From positions 1 to 5,977 of the forward strand of contig JAKANW010000206.1 in the NCBI GenBank assembly GCA_021823555.1: DNA of 5,977 nucleotides, given 5' to 3'. Shown in pieces: positions 1 through 5,831 of this stretch. Within the stretch, counting starts at the first letter, position 1, and the number at the start of each line of letters is the position of its first letter. This DNA is from Chloroflexota bacterium. GTDB lineage: Bacteria; Chloroflexota; Anaerolineae; Anaerolineales; Villigracilaceae. The position numbers and the translations under genes are program-made. A model generated the notes under the pieces. That model was not told the DNA's origin. It made no database searches and worked only from the letters and a program-made list of their open reading frames with translations.

Positions 1-76
1 GAAAGAAAAGAAAGAGAAACGAGGAAAGATAAATGATGAGTGTTGGAACGCGATGATACTTTGATGATTTGTTCAT
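1..76 (-). CDS. Possible N-terminus of a small or membrane protein, cut by the left window edge
   Basis: An ATG at 76-74 (minus strand), 12 bp after the stop codon of the upstream SDR gene, opens a frame that stays open to the edge. The 25 visible residues begin MNKSSKYHRVPTLIIYL and continue into a Phe/Leu-rich stretch. A basic start followed by a hydrophobic run is the usual form of a signal peptide or first membrane helix. No Shine-Dalgarno sequence is visible, and the pyrimidine-rich DNA (the plus strand is nearly all purine in 1-30) would encode Phe, Leu and Ser by chance in this frame. It could therefore equally be non-coding 3' flank. I do not recognise a family. If real, it would be a third gene of the minus-strand unit. 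Confidence 0.25.
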   Translation of the reverse strand, partial: MNKSSKYHRVPTLIIYLSSFLFLFF

Positions 77-88
77 TGGCTCGATTGC

Positions 89-1513
89 CTATTGGATAAC
101 TTGTTCTTTTGCTTTCCTCGCAACCGCTTTAATGAGACCACGAAAAACAAATATATGGAAGGGATACAACGCGTACCAGTAGAGAAATCCACCCAAGCCG
201 CGCGGGGCGAAGAAGGCGGTTTGAGTGAGGTAGGTCGAAATAGAATCCCGGCCCATGCGTACACGCCATTCCATCCAACCTTCGCCGGGGGCGCGCAGTT
301 CCGAGTGCAAGAGCAGCAGACGGTTTGGTTCGATGGCTTCGACGGTGTAGTAATCCACCTTCGCCCCAGTCCCCTCTTCCGATTCCGAGAAAGGGGAACG
401 CGGACCGCCAATCAATTTATCCATCCAGCCGCGCAGCTGCCAGAGCCAATTGGCGAAAGGCCAGCCGTTCTTTCTGCCCATATGCGTGAGGACTTGAAAT
501 ACCTGCTCGGGCGAAGCGTCCACTTGCAACTCGTGGTGCTCGATGAAAAAGCCCTCGTGCCTGAGGCTTTTCACGGGGTGCGCACCGTCATCCCAAACGC
601 GTTCGATGCGCGCGGGATGCAGGTGTGTCAGCGCTTCCTGCGCGGCAGTATCGAAATCGATCAACTGCACTTCGGGGAAGACGCGCCGCGCATTATTGTG
701 TAAAACCACACTGTCGCTGGAAAGCCCGCCCACCAACGCGTGCGCAATGGGACGCGGCACAGGCGTGGTCAAGCCGATGCCAAAGGCCATGAACCAGACC
801 GGGATGCCGGAGAGCAACATCAAACTGCGTTTGTGACCGCGCACACGCGCAAAGCGCAGCATTAAATCCGCATAGGTGGTGACCTCCGTACCGCCAATCT
901 CAAATACCTGACCATGCCCGCCCCGGTTGTCGAGCGCGGCTAGCAGGTAATCCACGATGTTTTGCACCGCGATGGGCTGGGACTTGTTCTTCAGCCAAGC
1001 CGGTCCGGGAATAATGGGAAACAGTTCGGTCATGAAACGGATCATTTCAAACGAGATACTGCCCGACCCAGCGATCACGCCGGCGCGAAATTCGGTGACG
1101 GGCACTTGGCCTTGGCGCAGCGTCGCGCCGGTTTCGATGCGCGAACGCATGTGCGGCGCAATATGTTGTTCGGGGTCGGCCAGCCCGCCGAGGTAGATAA
1201 TATGCTGCACACCCGCCTCAGCCGCGGCGTAAGCAAAGTTGCGCGCGCCCACCAGTTCGCGTTCGGTATAGCCGCGTCCACTGGACATGTTGTGGATGAG
1301 GTAATACGCGGTGTGAACCCCCGACAGTACAGCAGGCAGCGTGGCCGCGTCCATCACGTCGCCAGGAACCAGCTCCACCAGGCTGGACCAGGCGCGCCCG
1401 TCGAGTCGACGCGGGTCACGGGCAAGGGCGCGCACCTGATGACCGCGTTCCAACAAACGTGGAATGAGTTGACTAGCGATATAGCCCGTAGCACCGGTAA
1501 CAAGAATTAACAT
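89..1513 (-). CDS. YbjT-like NAD(P)-binding atypical SDR with C-terminal DUF2867/SRPBCC-like domain (downstream copy)
   Basis: A 474-residue cytosolic protein, close to the size of E. coli YbjT, whose exact reaction is unknown; its likely role is NAD(P)(H)-dependent chemistry or sensing. Residues 1-12 hold the beta1-Gly-rich loop (LVTGATGYIA), directly at the start codon, which supports this start. The usual third position of the loop reads Ala13 rather than Gly. RALARDP at 28-34 is the typical beta2 end. Family-like blocks follow: AYYLIHNM (69-76), IIYLGGL (105-111), SRIETG (124-129), VPVTEFRAGVIAGSGS (137-152) and QPIAV (179-183). No YxxxK catalytic pair is present, as expected of NmrA-type atypical SDRs. 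From about 320 a second domain starts (VDASPEQVFQVL, 331-342) and ends with the aromatic block GGFLYWYALYPFH (441-453), the DUF2867 signature. No Shine-Dalgarno sequence is visible; the 36-bp gap after the upstream paralogue is pyrimidine-rich, so co-transcription is likely. The substrate cannot be inferred. Confidence 0.9.
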   Translation of the reverse strand: MLILVTGATGYIASQLIPRLLERGHQVRALARDPRRLDGRAWSSLVELVPGDVMDAATLPAVLSGVHTAYYLIHNMSSGRGYTERELVGARNFAYAAAEAGVQHIIYLGGLADPEQHIAPHMRSRIETGATLRQGQVPVTEFRAGVIAGSGSISFEMIRFMTELFPIIPGPAWLKNKSQPIAVQNIVDYLLAALDNRGGHGQVFEIGGTEVTTYADLMLRFARVRGHKRSLMLLSGIPVWFMAFGIGLTTPVPRPIAHALVGGLSSDSVVLHNNARRVFPEVQLIDFDTAAQEALTHLHPARIERVWDDGAHPVKSLRHEGFFIEHHELQVDASPEQVFQVLTHMGRKNGWPFANWLWQLRGWMDKLIGGPRSPFSESEEGTGAKVDYYTVEAIEPNRLLLLHSELRAPGEGWMEWRVRMGRDSISTYLTQTAFFAPRGLGGFLYWYALYPFHIFVFRGLIKAVARKAKEQVIQ

Positions 1514-1549
1514 GATAAAAGTAAAAAGAAGTCGGTAAGAAGTAAAACG

Positions 1550-3013
1550 TTAATAAGAATGGTTGAGAACGCGCGCGCGTGAGGCCAGGCGGCGCGTCAG
1601 GCCATCAAAGAGCGGTTTGTGAAACGGCCACATGGCATACCAATAAAGAAAACCAAACAAACCATGCGGTGCGAAATACGCGGTGACGGTGAAACAGGTC
1701 TTTCCATCCTGCGGTGTGGACTCGAATTGCAGCCAGGCCTTGCCCGGCAGTTTCATTTCGGCGCGCAGGCGCAGGAGACGATTTTCTTCCACATCCTCCA
1801 CGCGCCAAAAATCGAGTGCTTCGCCAGGGCGGATCTCATCGGGGTGACGGCGGCCGCGGCGCAGCCCCACACCGCCAACCAATTTATCGAGCCAGCCGCG
1901 CAGCGCCCACGACCAATCCATGAACAGCCAGCCGCGCACGCCGCCAATGCCTATGTAGGAACGAAAAACAGTTTCGGGCGGCAGGTCAACCAACAGTTTG
2001 CGCGTTTCAATGAACATGCCATCTTCCACCGTGAACACGTATGGTTTGACATCCCCCTGCACTGTGACGAGCGCATCGGCCCAGGAGGTCTCGACGTTGT
2101 CGCGTTGGATGCGTCCGAGCGCGAGGTGGACAGCGGTTTGGAAATCGATCGGTTGAATGTTAGGAAAGATGCGTCTTGCCGCGTCGTCGCGGACGATGAG
2201 CCGGGCGCGCAGACCCTCGATGAGTGGCGCCACCACGCGCCAATGGATCGGCGTAACCATGTGTACCCAATAAGCCGATAGCCGCGGCGCGTTGATCGGC
2301 GTGCGAATCAGCCAGCGTTTGAGGCCGCGTTCTTCGGAGTAACCCTTCAGCATCTCGGCGTAGGTGAGACGTGTCGGGCCGCCGACCTCGATAACCCGGT
2401 TGACCGATTCGGGCGTGTTAATGGACGCGATAAGATACGATAGCACGTCGCGAATGGCGATGGGCTGCGCCTCGGAATAAAACCATGCCGGACAGACCAA
2501 CACCGGTTCGCGCTCAGCCAGGTAGCGAATCATCTCAAACAACGCCGAGCCGGAGCCAATGATCATACCGGCGCGCAATTCCGTGACCGGCACTTTGCTG
2601 TGGCGCAACAGGTAGCCGGTTTCGTGACGGGAGCGCAGATACGGAGAGAGATTCGAAGCGGGGTCAACCAATTCGCCCAAGTAAATGATGCGCTCGATGT
2701 TCGCTTCGTCGGCGGCGGCAGCGAAGTTGCGCGCCACTTGTAGGTCGCGCTCGGCATTGGTTTTTCCGCCCTGCATTCCGTGTATCAGGTAATACGCGAC
2801 CGAAACGCCGCACATGGCTTCAACCAGATTCTCTTTCACGAGCGCATCGCCGCGCACCACCTCCACCTGTTTCAGCCAGGAACGTCCTTCTAGCCGGGCC
2901 GGGTCACGCACAAGGCAGCGCACGCGATACCCGGCTTCGAGCAAGCGCGGCACGAGCCGTCCTCCCACATAGCCGGTTGCCCCGGTGATAAGGATCAACT
3001 TGGATTCGACCAT
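1550..3013 (-). CDS. YbjT-like NAD(P)-binding atypical SDR with C-terminal DUF2867/SRPBCC-like domain (upstream copy)
   Basis: First gene of the minus-strand pair: 487 residues from the ATG at 3013. In-frame ATGs also exist at 3019 and 3088. The 3013 start is preferred because a TATAAT box (3028-3023) lies inside any longer reading, 10 nt before this ATG, and because the protein then begins VESKLILITGATGYVGG, with beta1 at the expected position. The intact GxxGYxGG nucleotide loop is at about residues 10-17, followed by CLVRDP (33-38), AYYLIHGM (73-80), IIYLGEL (109-115), SRHETG (128-133) and VPVTELRAGMIIGSGS (141-156). No YxxxK pair is present. The C-terminal DUF2867/SRPBCC-like domain runs from about residue 335; it contains PPETVFRSYIGIGGVRGWLF and ends with FGFLYWYAMWPFH (453-465). 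It aligns along its whole length with the downstream neighbour, so the two are tandem duplicates that have diverged strongly. Likely NAD(P)H-linked, substrate unknown. Confidence 0.9.
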   Translation of the reverse strand: MVESKLILITGATGYVGGRLVPRLLEAGYRVRCLVRDPARLEGRSWLKQVEVVRGDALVKENLVEAMCGVSVAYYLIHGMQGGKTNAERDLQVARNFAAAADEANIERIIYLGELVDPASNLSPYLRSRHETGYLLRHSKVPVTELRAGMIIGSGSALFEMIRYLAEREPVLVCPAWFYSEAQPIAIRDVLSYLIASINTPESVNRVIEVGGPTRLTYAEMLKGYSEERGLKRWLIRTPINAPRLSAYWVHMVTPIHWRVVAPLIEGLRARLIVRDDAARRIFPNIQPIDFQTAVHLALGRIQRDNVETSWADALVTVQGDVKPYVFTVEDGMFIETRKLLVDLPPETVFRSYIGIGGVRGWLFMDWSWALRGWLDKLVGGVGLRRGRRHPDEIRPGEALDFWRVEDVEENRLLRLRAEMKLPGKAWLQFESTPQDGKTCFTVTAYFAPHGLFGFLYWYAMWPFHKPLFDGLTRRLASRARVLNHSY

Positions 3014-3022
3014 ATTCATCCG

Positions 3023-3028
3023 ATTATA
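3023..3028 (-). promoter_or_regulatory. -10 box (TATAAT) for the upstream SDR gene, leaderless arrangement
   Basis: A perfect TATAAT on the minus strand ends 10 nt before the ATG at 3013. Transcription would begin at about 3016-3013, that is at or within a few bases of the start codon, giving a leaderless mRNA. No convincing -35 hexamer lies 16-18 bp upstream: the 17-bp position reads GAGTCA, and a better TTGGCA (3057-3052) is 23 bp away. There is also no Shine-Dalgarno sequence, which fits a leaderless start. Confidence 0.5.
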
Positions 3029-3062
3029 AACGGTAGCGGCGGGCTTGACTCTGCCAATCAAT

Positions 3063-3113
3063 TTTTGCCGCAGATTTTCACAGATCACCCAGATAGAGGC
3101 AAAACGATCTGTG
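3063..3113. repeat. CAGAT-phased repeat cluster with two interleaved inverted repeats
   Basis: CAGAT occurs at 3071-3075, 3081-3085 and 3090-3094, spaced 10 and 9 bp, about one helical turn. Two perfect inverted repeats interleave. TTTTGCC (3063-3069) pairs with GGCAAAA (3098-3104), and CACAGATC (3079-3086) pairs with GATCTGTG (3106-3113). The arm order A-B-A'-B' is that of an H-type pseudoknot. If the start sites proposed for the flanking genes are right, this segment is untranscribed, so a protein-binding site or a copy of a dispersed intergenic repeat is more likely than an RNA element. CAGAT-rich intergenic repeats of this flavour occur in environmental bacterial genomes as far as I recall; this was not checked. 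Confidence 0.5.
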
Positions 3114-3147
3114 GCTGGTGTTTACGGAATGGAACGCGGCATACTCA

Positions 3148-3163
3148 AAAGTCTCCAGACTTT
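3148..3163. repeat. 16-bp palindrome AAAGTCTCCAGACTTT, candidate operator or short dispersed palindrome
   Basis: Two perfect 7-bp arms (AAAGTCT and AGACTTT) flank a 2-bp CC centre. Imperfect pairing extends outward to about 3143 and 3168. The left half with one extra base on each side, AAAAGTCTC (3147-3155), recurs as a direct repeat at 3222-3230, 75 bp away (about seven helical turns). The element sits near the middle of the divergent intergenic region. A dimeric repressor site or a REP-like short palindrome are both plausible. It has no T-run on either side, so it does not look like a terminator. Confidence 0.55.
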
Positions 3164-3221
3164 CGACTCCATACCTGACGTGGTTTACATGAATATGCCG
3201 AGAACATGGCTATAAGGCTGG

Positions 3222-3230
3222 AAAAGTCTC
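3222..3230 (+). repeat. Second copy of the AAAAGTCTC half-site
   Basis: This nonamer is identical to 3147-3155 in the left arm of the 16-bp palindrome, in the same orientation. The right arm is not repeated here, as CAACGCAAATT follows. It lies about 60 bp upstream of the predicted comEC -10 box, a position where an upstream regulator could act. A chance 9-bp match within a 292-bp region is unlikely but not excluded. Confidence 0.35.
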
Positions 3231-3288
3231 AACGCAAATTGCACGAATGCACAAATGGTGCGAATAAAAATCAAAAAAATGGCGTATC

Positions 3289-3297
3289 TGCTACAAT
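3289..3297 (+). promoter_or_regulatory. Extended -10 element (TGCTACAAT) for comEC
   Basis: TG-N-TACAAT matches the extended -10 consensus TGnTATAAT at all but one position. It ends 9 nt before the ATG at 3306, so transcription should start at about 3304-3306 and the mRNA should be leaderless or nearly so. Position 3269-3274 (AATCAA) is not a good -35 box, which an extended -10 can tolerate. No Shine-Dalgarno sequence precedes the ATG. The spacing mirrors that of the divergent SDR promoter. Confidence 0.5.
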
Positions 3298-3305
3298 TGA
3301 CACGG

Positions 3306-5810
3306 ATGTCCACGCGCCCGCTCTTTTGGATCTCGCTCGCCTTCCTAACCGGCATCGGTCTTGCCGGAGCGGTGTCGCTGCCCATTTCGGTCTGGCTGAT
3401 GTTAGCCGCCGTCGTGCTCGGCCTCGGCTTGCTCTGGCGCTTCCTTGTCCAGTCGCTGGATATGATTTCGCTCCGTGCGGGCATCACCACCGGGATGCTC
3501 TTCCTCATTTTCCTGTTTCTCGGAGCAGCGCGTTACCAATCGGCCATTCCGCACTTCAACGCCTTTGACCTAGCCTGGTACAACGACCGTGGCTACGATA
3601 TGCTCGTCACCGGCTGGGTGACCGAACTCCCCGACCAACGCGACACCTACACCAACCTGAGCGTGCGCGCCATTGCCATCGACACCGGCGGCGGCTCGGA
3701 CCTGAAAGTGGACGGGCTCCTGCTGGTCCGCGTTGATCCAAACCAGACCTACCACTACGGCGACGTGCTGCGCCTGCGCGGCAAACTCAAAACCCCGCCC
3801 GAAAACGAAGACTTTTCCTATCGCGACTACCTCGCCCGCCAGGGTGTCCATTCCTACATGACCAGCGCCGACGTTACGCGTCTGCCGGGCAAGCAAGGCA
3901 ACTTCCTCGAAGCGGAGATGTACGCTCTCAAAGCGCACGCCCTCGACGAGGTTTACCGCCTCTTCCCGGACCCTGAAGCGTCCCTGTTGGCAGGCATCCT
4001 GCTCGGCATGGACAACGGTCTGCCCAATGATCTCCAGCAAGCCTTCAAAGATACCGGCACAGCGCACATTATCGCCATCTCCGGCTTTAACATTGCCATC
4101 ATTGCCGCCATTTTCCTTTCGCTCTTTGGGCGGGTCTTCGGTCCGCGGCGCGGCGCGGTCTTCGCGGCCATCGGCATCATCTTCTACACCCTGCTCGTCG
4201 GCGCGGACGCGGCCGTGGTGCGCGCTGCCTTCATGGGCGTGGTGGCGCTTGTCGCCCGTCACTTTGGCCGGCGGCAGGACGGTCTCAACACGTTGTTCAC
4301 CGTCGCGGCCGGAATGGCGCTTTACAATCCGCTCTACCTCGGCGACGTGGGCTTTCAACTTTCCTTCGCCGCCACGCTTGGCTTAATCCTCTACAGCGAA
4401 CCGCTGTCTCTGCTCGCCACGCGCCTGATCTCCAAATTCAACCTGCCGCCCGAAACCGTCGAAAAAATTTCCCAACCCGTTTCCGAATTTTTTCTGCTCA
4501 CTCTCGCCGCGCAAATTACCACCCTACCGATCATGGCCTACCAATTCAACCGTCTCTCGCTCGTTTCGTTTATCGCCAACCCGTTCATCCTGCCAGCCCA
4601 ACCCGCGGTGATGATCCTCGGCGGGCTGGCCGATATCTTCGGCATGATTTTCCATCCGCTTGGGCAGGCCGTGGCCTTCGTCGCCTGGCCGTTCGTCACT
4701 TACACCATCAACATGGTGGAATCCTTTGCCCGATTGCCCGGTGCGGCCATTTCGGTGGACTTCCCGCTGACAGGCGTGGTCCTCTGGTACGCGGCGCTTC
4801 TCGGCCTGACCTTTGGCTGGGTGCCGCTCACGAATTTTTACCAACGCCTGCGCGACCGTTTCCCCCGCATCCCGGTTTGGGCGGTTCTTTCCGGATTGAC
4901 CATTTTCGCCATCCTAATCTGGCGCGCCGCCCTCGCCGCCCCCGATGGTCAATTGCACATCACCTTCCTCGACGTGGGTTCCTCCGACGCCATCCTGATC
5001 CAATCGCCTACCGGCGGAACGGTGCTGGTCAATGGCGGGGAAAGCCTCTCGCAGCTTTCGAGTCAGCTCGGCGAACGGCTGCCGCTCTTCCACCGCAAAC
5101 TGGATTGGCTGGTGGTGGCCTCCACCCGCGAAGAGGAGATGACCGCCCTGCCACGTCTCATGGACCGCTATCCGCCGGACCAGGTGCTGTGGGCCGGAAA
5201 TGTGGAAGCCTCCTACTCGTCACGCGCGCTCGACCAATGGCTGACCAGCCACGTGGTCCCAGTGACGATGGCGGAGCAGGATCAGGTGCTCGATCTCGGC
5301 GGCGGCGCAATGCTGAAGGTGCTCGCCGTCGACCCGCGCGGCGCGGTCCTGCTGGTCGAATATCAAGGCTTCCGCGCCCTGCTCCCGGTTGGTTCGAGCT
5401 TTGATACGTTGACCACACTTGGTTTTGGAAAAACGATCGGCAAAGTGAACGTACTCCTGCTGGGCGACTCGGGCTACGCGCAAGTCAACCCGCCAGAGTG
5501 GATCGCCAACCTCGACCCGCAAACCGTGATCCTGAGCGTGGCCGCGGGCGATATCAACGGCCTGCCGCCGCTCGAAACCCTGGACGCGGTGGGCGACCGC
5601 CCGCTGCTGCGCACCGACGAAAATGGCTGGATCGAAATTTACAGCGACGGCCAGCAAATGTGGGTGGACGTCCAACGCGGCGGCCCGGCCACGCCCATCC
5701 CAACGATTACATTCACACCGGAAATGACCGAGTCGCCTGCGGTCACCGAATCTCCTGTGACCGAATCGCCGTCCACCGAGTTTCCGCTTACGCAAACGGT
5801 GACGCCGTAA
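3306..5810 (+). CDS. comEC: ComEC/Rec2-family DNA-uptake channel protein with degenerate metallo-beta-lactamase-like domain
   Basis: An 834-residue inner-membrane protein that in competent bacteria carries single-stranded DNA across the membrane. The ATG at 3306 is chosen over 3255 because the extended -10 lies between them and the 17 extra residues (MVRIKIKKMAYLL...) are atypical. Two or three helices occupy residues 5-75. A DUF4131 OB-like domain follows at about 80-195, with YHYGDVLRLRGKL (149-161) and FSYRDYLARQGV (170-181). The Competence domain at about 220-490 contains SLLAGILLGMDNGLP (226-240), HIIAISGFNIAII (254-266), VGFQLSFAATLGL (348-360) and LAAQITTLPIMAYQ (400-413). The C-terminal MBL-like domain starts at ITFLDVGSSDAIL (552-564). 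Its metal-binding positions are all replaced (see findings), so nuclease activity is unlikely. A Thr/Pro/Ser/Glu-rich tail (about 793-834) ends the protein. It has no cysteine at all. A Crp/Fnr-type gene follows 21 bp downstream. The family assignment is secure; activity in competence is inferred. Confidence 0.93.
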   Translation: MSTRPLFWISLAFLTGIGLAGAVSLPISVWLMLAAVVLGLGLLWRFLVQSLDMISLRAGITTGMLFLIFLFLGAARYQSAIPHFNAFDLAWYNDRGYDMLVTGWVTELPDQRDTYTNLSVRAIAIDTGGGSDLKVDGLLLVRVDPNQTYHYGDVLRLRGKLKTPPENEDFSYRDYLARQGVHSYMTSADVTRLPGKQGNFLEAEMYALKAHALDEVYRLFPDPEASLLAGILLGMDNGLPNDLQQAFKDTGTAHIIAISGFNIAIIAAIFLSLFGRVFGPRRGAVFAAIGIIFYTLLVGADAAVVRAAFMGVVALVARHFGRRQDGLNTLFTVAAGMALYNPLYLGDVGFQLSFAATLGLILYSEPLSLLATRLISKFNLPPETVEKISQPVSEFFLLTLAAQITTLPIMAYQFNRLSLVSFIANPFILPAQPAVMILGGLADIFGMIFHPLGQAVAFVAWPFVTYTINMVESFARLPGAAISVDFPLTGVVLWYAALLGLTFGWVPLTNFYQRLRDRFPRIPVWAVLSGLTIFAILIWRAALAAPDGQLHITFLDVGSSDAILIQSPTGGTVLVNGGESLSQLSSQLGERLPLFHRKLDWLVVASTREEEMTALPRLMDRYPPDQVLWAGNVEASYSSRALDQWLTSHVVPVTMAEQDQVLDLGGGAMLKVLAVDPRGAVLLVEYQGFRALLPVGSSFDTLTTLGFGKTIGKVNVLLLGDSGYAQVNPPEWIANLDPQTVILSVAAGDINGLPPLETLDAVGDRPLLRTDENGWIEIYSDGQQMWVDVQRGGPATPIPTITFTPEMTESPAVTESPVTESPSTEFPLTQTVTP
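5727..5785 (+). repeat. Degenerate in-frame 15-18 bp repeats encoding a TESP-type tail
   Basis: Four related 11-mers start at 5727 (ACCGAGTCGCC), 5745 (ACCGAATCTCC), 5760 (ACCGAATCGCC) and 5775 (ACCGAGTTTCC), with periods of 18, 15 and 15 bp. In the comEC frame they give TESP, TESP, TESP and TEFP. The period is a multiple of three, so copy-number change would not break the frame. This forms the Thr/Pro/Glu-rich extreme C-terminus of ComEC, predicted to be disordered and, in the usual ComEC topology, outside the cytoplasmic membrane. Confidence 0.7.
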
Positions 5811-5831
5811 ATTGCTGCCATTCGATTTGCC

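Noticed and set aside
92..703. Plus-strand open frame of 203 codons opposite the first SDR gene
   Set aside because: It lies wholly antisense to a well-supported family gene, its translation is rich in Arg, Pro and His with no recognisable domain, and it shows no start signals. It is a shadow of codon bias.
962..1510. Plus-strand open frame of 182 codons opposite the N-terminal half of the first SDR gene
   Set aside because: It is antisense to the Rossmann domain and has no domain-like pattern or ribosome binding site.
1619..2281. Plus-strand open frame of 220 codons opposite the second SDR gene
   Set aside because: It sits in the same antisense register relative to its gene as the 92-703 frame. 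That recurrence follows from the paralogous coding strand and is not independent evidence for a gene.
3014..3088. N-terminal extension of the upstream SDR protein to the ATG at 3088
   Set aside because: The 25 extra residues precede beta1 of the Rossmann fold, run through the CAGAT repeat segment and contain the TATAAT box. The ATG at 3013 gives the normal family start.
3063..3230. CRISPR-like array in the divergent intergenic region
   Set aside because: The repeats are 5-9 bp, of different kinds and without uniform spacers; no cas gene is present.
3241..3265. Small inverted and direct repeats around GCACGAATGCAC and GGTGCGAAT
   Set aside because: The arms are only 4-5 bp with mismatches, within what is expected by chance in a region of this composition.
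3255..3305. N-terminal extension of ComEC to the ATG at 3255
   Set aside because: The extra 17 residues overlap the extended -10 element and there is no Shine-Dalgarno sequence before 3255; the ATG at 3306 leads directly into the first membrane helix.
3570..4358. Minus-strand open frame of 262 codons inside comEC
   Set aside because: It is antisense to the conserved DUF4131 and Competence regions, and its translation is Val-, Gly-, Glu- and His-rich without membrane or domain features.
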